The position numbers and the translations under genes are program-made. From Sulfitobacter sp. BSw21498 (GTDB taxonomy: Bacteria; Pseudomonadota; Alphaproteobacteria; Rhodobacterales; Rhodobacteraceae): a stretch of DNA of 64,000 nucleotides. Numbering within the stretch: position 1 is the first letter of the stretch; each line of letters starts with the position of its first letter. This document shows positions 37,198-44,616 of the stretch, one piece after another. A model generated the notes under the pieces. That model searched no databases and was not told the origin of the DNA. It saw nothing but the letters and a program-made list of their open reading frames with translations. The stretch spans positions 2,770,001 to 2,834,000 of the forward strand of contig NZ_CP040753.1 in NCBI RefSeq assembly GCF_006064855.1, in the 5' to 3' direction.

Positions 37198-37845
37198 ATG
37201 GAAACAGAATATAATCCGCCCCACGATCCGCTGGTGATCTTGCATGAAGATGCCGAAGTGTTGCTGGTCGATAAACCCGCAGGCTTGCTGTCGGTGCCAG
37301 GCAAGGGGCCGCATCTGGCCGATTGTCTAATCGCACGGGTGCAGGATGTTTTTCCTGACGCATTGCTGGTGCATCGTCTGGATCGCGATACCTCAGGCGT
37401 GATGATCTTTGCGCTGACACCTTATGCGCAGCGGCATCTGGGGTTGCAGTTCGAAAAGCGGATGACGCGCAAAACCTATGTGGCGCGGGTCTGGGGCGTG
37501 CCGCAAGAAAAGACCGGCACCGTCGACCTGCCGTTGATCGTGGACTGGCCCAACCGCCCGCGCCAGATGGTGTGTCACGACACGGGCAAATCCGCGCAAA
37601 CCGACTGGCGCTTGCTGAAAGACGAAGGCGACACCGCCCGCGTCCGGCTCAGCCCCAAGACAGGGCGGAGCCACCAGCTGCGGGTGCATATGCTCAGCCT
37701 CGGGCATCCGATCCTGGGGGACCCGTTTTATGCCACGGGTCCAGCGTTGGATTATCCACGCCTGATGCTCCATTCAGAAGAACTGCGGTTCAACCACCCT
37801 CAGGGCGGGCATTCGACCAAGGTCCGCGCCAAAGCGCCGTTTTAA
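37198..37845 (+). CDS. RluA family RNA pseudouridine synthase
   Basis: 215-residue pseudouridine synthase. The catalytic Asp is in VHRLDRDTSGVMIFA near residue 63, and the fold blocks RMTRKTYVARVWG and KTGRSHQLRVHMLSLGHPILGD follow in parts. No S4 domain is present, so it is nearest the short RluA group that modifies 23S rRNA 746 and tRNA position 32; target identity is inferred from size and family only. It converges with the aldehyde dehydrogenase gene through a shared terminator. Confidence 0.88.
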   Translation: METEYNPPHDPLVILHEDAEVLLVDKPAGLLSVPGKGPHLADCLIARVQDVFPDALLVHRLDRDTSGVMIFALTPYAQRHLGLQFEKRMTRKTYVARVWGVPQEKTGTVDLPLIVDWPNRPRQMVCHDTGKSAQTDWRLLKDEGDTARVRLSPKTGRSHQLRVHMLSLGHPILGDPFYATGPALDYPRLMLHSEELRFNHPQGGHSTKVRAKAPF

Positions 37846-37867
37846 AGGCACAGTTGCGCGAACGAAA

Positions 37868-37891
37868 AAGGCCACCCCGCAGGGTGGCCTT
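37868..37891. terminator. Bidirectional terminator between rluA-like and aldehyde dehydrogenase genes
   Basis: AAGGCCACCC (37868-37877) pairs with GGGTGGCCTT (37882-37891), 10 bp with a 4-nt loop. A run of A residues on the left serves as the T tract for the minus strand. Confidence 0.82.
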
Positions 37892-37920
37892 GGTGTTTGT
37901 GGGGGATGCCGAGGGGCTGA

Positions 37921-39360
37921 TTATTCAGCGGCCCAACCCGAGACGGCTTTGATCTCGGTAAAGTCCTCAATCCCGTACATGCCGCCTTCGCGCCCGTTGC
38001 CCGACTGCTTCATGCCGCCAAAGGGCGAGCCCGCGGCGCGGCTTTGGCCGTTCATCTCGACCATGCCCGAGCGCAGCTGGCGTGCCAGACGGTTGCGGCG
38101 CTCGCCGTCTTGCGACTGCACATAGTTGGTCAGACCATAGACCGTGTCGTTGGCGATCTGGACCGCTTGCTCTTCGCTGTCGAACTTCATGATCGACAGA
38201 ACCGGGCCAAAGATTTCCTCGCGGGCGATGGTCATGTCGGGGGTCACGTCGGCAAAGACGGTGGGCTTAACAAAGAACCCGCGGTTCAAGCCGTCGGGAC
38301 GTCCGGTGCCGCCCGCAACCAAACGCGCACCTTCGTCGATGCCCTTCTGGATCAGGTCCTGAATCTTGTTGAACTGCGATTCATTCACAACGGGGCCGAT
38401 GTGCCGACCATCTTCGGAGGCAGGACCAACAGTGACCTGCGACGCAACAGCGCCTGCTTCTTCGACGGCTTTGTCATAGACATCGGATTGCACCAGCATA
38501 CGGCTGGGGGCGTTGCAGGACTGGCCGGTGTTGTTCATCATGTGCAGAACGCCACGTTTGACGGCTTTGTCATCCGCATCGTTAAAGACGATGTTCGCGC
38601 CCTTGCCACCCAGTTCAAGATGGACCTTTTTCAGCGTATCGGCCGCCGCTTTCGAAATCAGCGTGCCCGCGCGGGTCGATCCGGTGAAGCTGATCATGTC
38701 GATATCTTTATGCGACGACATCTGGCTGCCAACGCCGACGCCGTCACCGTTCACAAGGTTGAACACACCTTTGGGGAAGCCTGCCTCGTCCATCAGTTCG
38801 GCAAAAATCATCGCGTCCAGCGGGCTTTCCTCGGAGGGTTTCAGCACCATTGTGCAGCCGGATACGACCGCAGCCCCGACCTTGAGCGTGATCTGGTTCA
38901 TCGGCCAGTTCCATGGCGTGATCAGGCCGGCGACGCCAACAGCTTCGCGGATGATCCGGTCGTTTGGCGCGTGATCGCCAAGCGGCTGTTCGAATTTGAA
39001 CTCTTTCGCGGCTTTGATGAAGTTGCCCAGATGGTATGCGCCGGCACCGACCTGCGCGGTGCGGGCCAGATCCATCGGCGCACCCATGGCGGTGCTCATT
39101 GCTTTGGCCAGATCTTCGGCACGGGCCTGATAGACCTCAAGCAGCTTTTCCAAAAGCGCGATGCGTTCAGCTGGAGGGGTCGCCATCCAGTCGGGCAGGG
39201 CCGCTTTGGCGGCGGCAACTGCGGCGTCGGTGTCTGCCTGATCGCCAAGAGAGATGACCGCGCAGGGCTCCTCTGTGGTGGGGTCGATCACGTGATAGTC
39301 ATTCGGCTTGGCGGGGGATACCCATTCACCGTTGATGTAAAACTCGCGCTTCTCCAGCAT
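37921..39360 (-). CDS. Aldehyde dehydrogenase family protein
   Basis: 479-residue NAD(P)-dependent aldehyde dehydrogenase. The general base Glu249 is in LELGGKGANIV, the nucleophile Cys282 is in NTGQSCNAPSRM, and NWPMNQ and EIFGPVLSI are also in place. The start at 39360 (MLEKREFYING) gives the normal length. The aldehyde cannot be predicted; the N-terminal region is of the broad aliphatic type. It is divergent from the peroxiredoxin gene with 164 bp between them. Confidence 0.92.
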   Translation of the reverse strand: MLEKREFYINGEWVSPAKPNDYHVIDPTTEEPCAVISLGDQADTDAAVAAAKAALPDWMATPPAERIALLEKLLEVYQARAEDLAKAMSTAMGAPMDLARTAQVGAGAYHLGNFIKAAKEFKFEQPLGDHAPNDRIIREAVGVAGLITPWNWPMNQITLKVGAAVVSGCTMVLKPSEESPLDAMIFAELMDEAGFPKGVFNLVNGDGVGVGSQMSSHKDIDMISFTGSTRAGTLISKAAADTLKKVHLELGGKGANIVFNDADDKAVKRGVLHMMNNTGQSCNAPSRMLVQSDVYDKAVEEAGAVASQVTVGPASEDGRHIGPVVNESQFNKIQDLIQKGIDEGARLVAGGTGRPDGLNRGFFVKPTVFADVTPDMTIAREEIFGPVLSIMKFDSEEQAVQIANDTVYGLTNYVQSQDGERRNRLARQLRSGMVEMNGQSRAAGSPFGGMKQSGNGREGGMYGIEDFTEIKAVSGWAAE

Positions 39361-39524
39361 GGGAAAACTCCTTTTGTCATGCGGTGTCGGGGACATTTCC
39401 CCAACCTGTTGCGCGTACCATGTCACCACATTTGCAGACCCGCAAGTGAGGGGGTGAAACCGGCAGCGCAAGGTCTTACATAAGTACTGAACGACAAACC
39501 GAAACCATGAAGCCGGAGTATATT

Positions 39525-40178
39525 ATGTCCTTGCGCATCAACGATACCATCCCCGATCTGACCGTCGAAACCGACCAGGGCACGATCAGCCTGCACGACT
39601 GGGTTGGCGACAGCTGGGCGATCCTGTTTTCGCACCCCAAGGATTTCACCCCCGTTTGCACAACCGAATTCGGCGCTGTTGCTCAGCTTGCCGATGAATG
39701 GGAAAAACGTGGCACCAAAGTGATGGGTATTTCCGTCGATGGCGTCGAAGAGCACAAGAAATGGAAAGCCGACATCGAGACCTTTGCGGGTGCCAAAGCG
39801 GGCTTTCCGATCATTGCCGACAGCGATCTGACCGTGGCCAAGGCGTTCGACATGCTGCCCGCCGACGCTTATCTGCCCGACGGCCGCACGCCCAATGACA
39901 GCGCCACAGTCCGCGCCGTGTTTATCATCGGTCCTGACAAGCAGCTGAAACTGTCAATGACCTACCCGATGACCGTGGGCCGCAACTTTGCCGAAGTGCT
40001 GCGTGCGCTGGACGGGCTGCAAACCTCGACAGGCAAGGGCGTGGCAACGCCGGCGAACTGGAATGTCGGCGACGATGTGATCATCCCCGCAACCCTGTCG
40101 GACGATGACGCCAAAGCGAAATTCGGTGACTTCAACAAAATCCTGCCCTATCTGCGCACCACCAAAGCGCCGAGCTAA
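39525..40178 (+). CDS. 1-Cys peroxiredoxin (Prx6/AhpC-TSA family)
   Basis: 217-residue peroxiredoxin with the peroxidatic Cys45 in SHPKDFTPVCTTEFG. The long C-terminal domain (PANWNVGDDVIIPATLSDDD, 20 residues) marks the Prx6 type, which has no resolving Cys in the usual place. It reduces hydrogen peroxide and organic peroxides. The ATG at 39525 follows GGAG; an in-frame ATG at 39507 is possible but shifts the ribosome site. It ends at a strong bidirectional terminator. Confidence 0.93.
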   Translation: MSLRINDTIPDLTVETDQGTISLHDWVGDSWAILFSHPKDFTPVCTTEFGAVAQLADEWEKRGTKVMGISVDGVEEHKKWKADIETFAGAKAGFPIIADSDLTVAKAFDMLPADAYLPDGRTPNDSATVRAVFIIGPDKQLKLSMTYPMTVGRNFAEVLRALDGLQTSTGKGVATPANWNVGDDVIIPATLSDDDAKAKFGDFNKILPYLRTTKAPS

Positions 40179-40203
40179 AGCCGGGGTCAAAGCCCCTGAA
40201 ATG

Positions 40204-40242
40204 AAACACCCGTATCAGCGATATGCCGATACGGGTGTTTTT
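40204..40242. terminator. Strong bidirectional terminator between the peroxiredoxin gene and tupA
   Basis: AAACACCCGTATC (40204-40216) pairs perfectly over 13 bp with GATACGGGTGTTT (40228-40240), then TT. It closes both the peroxiredoxin transcript and the long fdh-tup run. Confidence 0.92.
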
Positions 40243-40278
40243 ACCGGAGCGATAAACGTAGCCTTCTAAAGGCGCGGA

Positions 40279-41079
40279 TTACTGCTGTGCGTTAAAGGTA
40301 AATAGCTTTTCGCCATTGATCGTATAGCTGTCGATCAGGTCTTTTGCGCGGTCACCGACCAACCAGTTTTCCAGCTGGGCCGCGGCGTCCTTGTTCACAT
40401 GCGCGTGTTTGTCAGGGTTCACCGGAATATAGGCGTATTGGTTGAACAGCACCGGATCGCCCGCGAACAGGATCGCCAAGTCGGCCTTGTTGTCAAAGTT
40501 CAGCCAGCTCGCGCGGTCGGACATGATATAGGCCCCCATCCCCGCAGCGGTGTTGAGGCTCGCGCCCATACCCGCGCCGACCGCTTTGTACCATTCACCG
40601 AATATTGCGGCATCCAGATCGGCGCCGGCCCAAAGGGACAGCTCTTTCTTGTGGGTGCCGCTGTCATCGCCACGGCTAACGAAGGGGGCCTGGGCCTCTT
40701 CGATCTTGGCCAGCGCGTCTTTGGCGGCTTCGGCATCCTTGATCTGGGCGGGATCGTCGCTGGGGCCAATCAGGACAAAATCGTTATACATGATCTCGCG
40801 GCGGTGGGTGCCATATCCGTCGGCGACGAACGCCTCTTCGGCCTTCTTGGAGTGGACGAGGATCGCATCGACATCACCCGCTTCGCCCAAACGCAAGGCC
40901 TGACCCGTGCCGACGATCAGCAGTTGTACGTCAAGATTCAGATCTTCTTTGATCGCGGGGAGCAGAACGTCGGACAGACCAGAGTTGTTAAAGGACGTGG
41001 TAACGGCCATTTTCATCGTATCGGCCTGAACAGCAGTGGTGCCAAGCGCCACAACAAGGGCGGTAATCAAGGATTTCAT
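40279..41079 (-). CDS. tupA: Tungstate ABC transporter substrate-binding protein TupA
   Basis: 266-residue periplasmic oxyanion binder with a signal peptide (MKSLITALVVALGTTAVQA, cleavage at VQA-DT). The TupA signatures are clear: VTTSFNNSGLSDVLLPA at the mature N-terminus and SRGDDSGTHKKELSLWAGA in the middle, which supply the anion-binding Ser/Thr/Arg. TupA binds tungstate far more tightly than molybdate in studied cases. The start overlaps the tupC stop by 4 bp. It is the last gene of the fdh-tup run. Confidence 0.92.
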   Translation of the reverse strand: MKSLITALVVALGTTAVQADTMKMAVTTSFNNSGLSDVLLPAIKEDLNLDVQLLIVGTGQALRLGEAGDVDAILVHSKKAEEAFVADGYGTHRREIMYNDFVLIGPSDDPAQIKDAEAAKDALAKIEEAQAPFVSRGDDSGTHKKELSLWAGADLDAAIFGEWYKAVGAGMGASLNTAAGMGAYIMSDRASWLNFDNKADLAILFAGDPVLFNQYAYIPVNPDKHAHVNKDAAAQLENWLVGDRAKDLIDSYTINGEKLFTFNAQQ

Positions 41080-41792
41080 ATCAAAATGTCTCCGTTCAAA
41101 AAGGATTTGAATTCCGGGGTCTGCGGGGCGTCAAACGCATCGGGCGCCGGGCTTGCCTCGTGAATACGACCTTTAAATAGAAACAGTATTTCAGTTGCAA
41201 GCCGCCGCGCCTGACCCAGATCGTGGGTCGCCATCACGATGCGGGTCCCGGCCTGATGGGCGGCGGTCAATAAAGCTTCGATGTCCTTCACGGATCGGCC
41301 ATCAAGGTTCGAACAGGGTTCGTCCAACAGCAGGATTTCAGGGTCGCGGATCAATGCGCGGGCAAGGGCGAGCTTTTGTTTTTCCCCCCCCGACAACCCC
41401 GTCGCAGGACGGTCCAGCGCCGCCGTCAGACCGATGCGTGTGGCCCATGCCTCTACCGCGTCATTCACCTGCGCCTTTGGTTGGCCCAGAATCGCAAGCG
41501 GATAGCCCAGATTGGCGCGCACGGACCGGCGCAGCATCACGGGACTTTGGAAGACATAGGCCTGCTTCATCTGCGCGACCTCATCCGGCGCGGACCATGT
41601 GACCGACCCCGTCGACAGCCGTTCAAGCCCGTGCAACGCCTTGAGGAAGGTCGTCTTGCCGGCGCCATTTGGCCCCAGCAGGATCGTGAACCCCGACCGA
41701 CCAAGGGTCAGGTCCACAGGCCCCAGCACTTGTTTGCCCTGACGGGTGACGGTCACATCGCGCATATGGGCTGGCAGCAAGGGGGTCACCAT
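41076..41792 (-). CDS. tupC: Tungstate ABC transporter ATP-binding protein TupC
   Basis: 238-residue ABC ATPase. It has Walker A LLGPNGAGKTTFLKA near residue 36, signature LSGGEKQKLALARAL, Walker B ILLLDEPCSNLD and the switch His in ATHDLG. It overlaps tupB by 7 bp and tupA by 4 bp, so the three are expressed together. No TOBE domain is present, as usual for TupC rather than ModC. Confidence 0.93.
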   Translation of the reverse strand: MVTPLLPAHMRDVTVTRQGKQVLGPVDLTLGRSGFTILLGPNGAGKTTFLKALHGLERLSTGSVTWSAPDEVAQMKQAYVFQSPVMLRRSVRANLGYPLAILGQPKAQVNDAVEAWATRIGLTAALDRPATGLSGGEKQKLALARALIRDPEILLLDEPCSNLDGRSVKDIEALLTAAHQAGTRIVMATHDLGQARRLATEILFLFKGRIHEASPAPDAFDAPQTPEFKSFLNGDILI

Positions 41793-42490
41793 CTGCCCTC
41801 TCTTTCGGTACGGGACAGTGCGTGGATGATCAGGTTAACGGTCAGCGCCAGCGCGATCAGAACAAAGCCGAGCCCAAGCGCCAGCGCGAAATCACCTTTA
41901 CCGGTTTCCAGCGCAATAGCGGTGGTCAGCACGCGGGTGGCGTGGTCGATGTTGCCCCCCACGATCATGATCGCGCCGACCTCGCCGATGGCGCGGCCAA
42001 AGCCTGCCAGCGCCGCAGTCAGCAAGGCGCGCCGCCCGTCAGAGATCAACGTCAGGATACGCCGCGTCGGCGTGGTGTTCAGCGAGATCAGCAAATCATG
42101 GTATTCGGCCCAAAGATCGCGCATCGCCTGATGGGTAATAGAGGCAATAAGCGGGGTAATGATGATCACCTGCGCGATGATCATCGCCGTGGGGGTGAAC
42201 AGCAGACCCAACACACCAAAGGGACCCGACCGCGACAACAACAGATAGACGATCAGCCCCACCACGACGGGCGGCAGACCCATCAGGGAGTTCAACACGG
42301 CAATCGCGGTGCGACGGAAGCGAAAACGGCGGATGGCCAGCCATGTGCCAAACGGCAGCGCGATGGCTGAAGCGATCACCAGCGCGGTCAGGCTGACCTG
42401 CAACGACCTGAGCGTAATCTCGATCAGATCAGGGTCACCGGTGACAACCAGCCAGAACGCAGAAGAAAGGCCCGCCCAGATATCATTCAT
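41786..42490 (-). CDS. tupB: Tungstate ABC transporter permease TupB
   Basis: 234-residue inner-membrane permease with about five or six helices and the EAA loop AGFGRAIGEVGAIMIVGGN near residue 165, the contact for the ATPase. The order tupB-tupC-tupA and the family sequence distinguish it from molybdate ModB. It starts 40 bp after the stop of the 43-residue membrane protein gene, with no terminator between, so read-through from the fdh genes is expected. Confidence 0.92.
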   Translation of the reverse strand: MNDIWAGLSSAFWLVVTGDPDLIEITLRSLQVSLTALVIASAIALPFGTWLAIRRFRFRRTAIAVLNSLMGLPPVVVGLIVYLLLSRSGPFGVLGLLFTPTAMIIAQVIIITPLIASITHQAMRDLWAEYHDLLISLNTTPTRRILTLISDGRRALLTAALAGFGRAIGEVGAIMIVGGNIDHATRVLTTAIALETGKGDFALALGLGFVLIALALTVNLIIHALSRTEREGRW

Positions 42491-42530
42491 CGGGCGGGCC
42501 GTCGGAGTTTGCTATGCATAGGATGCGGTC

Positions 42531-42662
42531 TTAGTCGCCCAGCCGGACATTACGATCCGAAGAGGTCTGTTCGGCGGCGGAGAACCCGGCGTTGTCCAAC
42601 GCAAAGTTCATGCCCGCAGCAAGGAGCACCAAGGCGACGATGGCAGTGATAAAAGCTTTCAT
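42531..42662 (-). CDS. 43-residue single-pass membrane protein of the fdh-tup operon
   Basis: A complete small gene with a GAGGT ribosome site before the ATG at 42662. The product begins MKAFITAIVALVLLAAGMNF, one membrane helix (residues 3-20), followed by a short polar tail rich in Ser and charged residues, ending RLGD. It may be an anchored periplasmic tail, or a cleaved signal with a 20-residue peptide. It is placed 57 bp after the gamma-subunit gene and 40 bp before tupB. No family is known to me; a role as a small FDH subunit or helper is inferred from position only. Confidence 0.7.
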   Translation of the reverse strand: MKAFITAIVALVLLAAGMNFALDNAGFSAAEQTSSDRNVRLGD

Positions 42663-42719
42663 TCAGTACCTCGTTGATGCGCAGCGGCACGCTGGGTGTG
42701 GGGCATTTTTTGCATCATA

Positions 42720-43922
42720 TCACTCTGCCGGCTGTGTGCCAGAGGCAGGTTTACCCTGCTTGGCGACAACTTCGTCGGCCCAGATGCTGTGGTGCTCGCG
42801 TGCCCATTCAAGGTCGACATCTCCCGATCCCATTGCTTCGAACGCGCCTTCCATACCGAGCGTCCCGATATAGATATGCGCGATGATCACAGCCATCAGG
42901 ACGAAGCTGATAACGGCATGCCACAGTTGGGCGTATTGCATTTCCTCTTGCGGGGTCAGCGTTGCATCCACTGTGCCGAGGCCCAGTAGTTGCGGCACGC
43001 CCATATCATTCAGCAGCGCCAGCGTGGGTTCGAACATGGTCAGCTCGAACGGGAACAGCAGCGAGATACCCGAGACAGAGATCGAGGTGCCCAGAATGAT
43101 CACGGCCCAGAAGATCAGCTTTTGACCGGCGTTGAACTTCTTGGCGGGCGGGTGGCCCTTGCCGAAGATACCGCCGCCCTTGAGGATCCAGTTAATGTCA
43201 GTGCGGTCCGGCAGGTTGTGGACGATCCACATGACGAACACCATCACCAGCCCCAGCATAAAGGCCCATGAGACGTTGTTGTGCACCCACTTGCCCGCGA
43301 TGGCAAAGGTCGAAAACGCCTCGTGGCCGAACAGCGGAATCAGCAGTTTACGCCCGGCAAGCGACACCAGACCGGTGATCGCCAGCAGGATAAAGGAACT
43401 GGCGATCAGCCAGTGTCCAAACCGTTCGATAAACTTGAACCGTTCAATCGTGATGCCCGCGCGCCCGTGTTCAATTAGGATACGCCCGCGGATCAGATAG
43501 AAGATCGCCATCAGCACAACTGTGACGCCCAACAGCAGGCTGCCATAGGTCAGTAGGGGGCCGTGGCGGAAGTTCAGCCACCACATGCCACCGTCCTGCA
43601 TCAGCACCTTTGCGGCAGGGCCGCGGTTGCTGGCCCGCGCATCGGGCAGGGCGTCAGCGCGAACTTCACGCCACAGGTCGGCATCAGAGGATGCGCCAAG
43701 CGGGCCGAGGTGGCTTTCCGCCGGTGGGGCGTCCCCCTCGAGCGGCAAAGGAAGCTCGGCCCCAAAGGGCACGTCTTCGCCGCGTTGGCGGGCCATGATG
43801 TCATCGAGCGATTGTTGGCCCGGTGTCAGAACCGAGGCATCGCCGGTGGTGTCCTGAGCGGCGGAGAGGCCGGCAAAGGAAACAAGGAATATGAGAGGCA
43901 GCAAAACGCGCAGCAATGTCAT
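42720..43922 (-). CDS. Formate dehydrogenase gamma subunit (cytochrome b556 type)
   Basis: 400-residue membrane subunit that takes electrons from the beta subunit to quinone through haem b. A signal-like helix (residues 1-20) and an extended periplasmic segment of about 100 residues come first, then several helices containing FGHWLIASSFILLAITG and WIVHNLPDRTDINW with candidate haem-ligand His residues. The long N-terminal segment is larger than in E. coli FdoI but usual for the Fdh3-type enzymes of this group. The ATG at 43922 has a perfect GGAGGT site. It follows fdhB after an 87-bp gap with a hairpin. Confidence 0.9.
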   Translation of the reverse strand: MTLLRVLLPLIFLVSFAGLSAAQDTTGDASVLTPGQQSLDDIMARQRGEDVPFGAELPLPLEGDAPPAESHLGPLGASSDADLWREVRADALPDARASNRGPAAKVLMQDGGMWWLNFRHGPLLTYGSLLLGVTVVLMAIFYLIRGRILIEHGRAGITIERFKFIERFGHWLIASSFILLAITGLVSLAGRKLLIPLFGHEAFSTFAIAGKWVHNNVSWAFMLGLVMVFVMWIVHNLPDRTDINWILKGGGIFGKGHPPAKKFNAGQKLIFWAVIILGTSISVSGISLLFPFELTMFEPTLALLNDMGVPQLLGLGTVDATLTPQEEMQYAQLWHAVISFVLMAVIIAHIYIGTLGMEGAFEAMGSGDVDLEWAREHHSIWADEVVAKQGKPASGTQPAE

Positions 43923-43949
43923 CGGGACCTCCGACAGGATAAAGATAAA

Positions 43950-43982
43950 TTGGCCCGCCAGCAGCAGGTGCCAGCGGGCCAA
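43950..43982 (-). other. Intercistronic hairpin between fdhB and the gamma-subunit gene
   Basis: TTGGCCCGC (43950-43958) pairs with GCGGGCCAA (43974-43982) over 9 bp with a 15-nt loop. On the minus strand the tract after it is only partly T-rich, so partial termination or a processing and stabilising structure is likely. Confidence 0.6.
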
Positions 43983-44009
43983 GGAAAGCATCAATATGCA
44001 GTAAGGGAA

Positions 44010-44603
44010 TTAGCCGCCCTTACGCTCGTATGCCGTGCCCCAGCCCCAAGCGCCCGAGCCAAAGCCGCGCGCGACAACGCGTTCGCGGTAGATGCCCGAA
44101 ACGACATCGCCGTCACCGGCCAGCAGCGCTTTGGTTGAACACATCTCGGCGCAGATTGGCAGCTTGCCTTCGGCGATCCGGTTGCGGCCGTACTTCTGGA
44201 ATTCGGCTTCGGAGTGGTTTTCCTCGGGGCCACCGGCGCAGAAGGTACATTTGTCCATCTTGCCACGTGATCCGAAGTTGCCTGCCTGTGGATACTGCGG
44301 TGCGCCAAAGGGGCAGGCGTAGAAGCAGTAGCCGCAGCCGATGCAGAGATCCTTGGAGTGCAGGACAATGCCGTCGTCGGTCTGGTAGAAACAGTCTACT
44401 GGGCAGACGGCCATACAAGGCGCGTCTGAGCAGTGCATACACGCGACTGAAATCGACCGTTCGCCGGGTTGGCCGTCTTGGATCGTGACGACCTTGCGAC
44501 GGTTGATGCCCCACGGCACTTCGTGTTCGTTCTTACAGGCTGTGACGCAGGCGTTGCATTCGATGCAGCGTTCGGCGTCGCAGAGAAACTTTGCTCTTGC
44601 CAT
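44010..44603 (-). CDS. fdhB: Formate dehydrogenase iron-sulfur (beta) subunit
   Basis: 197-residue electron-transfer subunit with four cysteine groups for four [4Fe-4S] clusters: CIECNACVTACKNEHEV, CMHCSDAPCMAVCP, CIGCGYCFYACPFGAP and CTFC with a later distal Cys. It lacks the C-terminal membrane helix of FdnH and is of the short Fdh3B type. It lies 13 bp after fdhA and is co-translated. It carries electrons from the catalytic subunit to the haem subunit. Confidence 0.94.
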   Translation of the reverse strand: MARAKFLCDAERCIECNACVTACKNEHEVPWGINRRKVVTIQDGQPGERSISVACMHCSDAPCMAVCPVDCFYQTDDGIVLHSKDLCIGCGYCFYACPFGAPQYPQAGNFGSRGKMDKCTFCAGGPEENHSEAEFQKYGRNRIAEGKLPICAEMCSTKALLAGDGDVVSGIYRERVVARGFGSGAWGWGTAYERKGG

Positions 44604-44616
44604 CTTGTTGGTCTCC

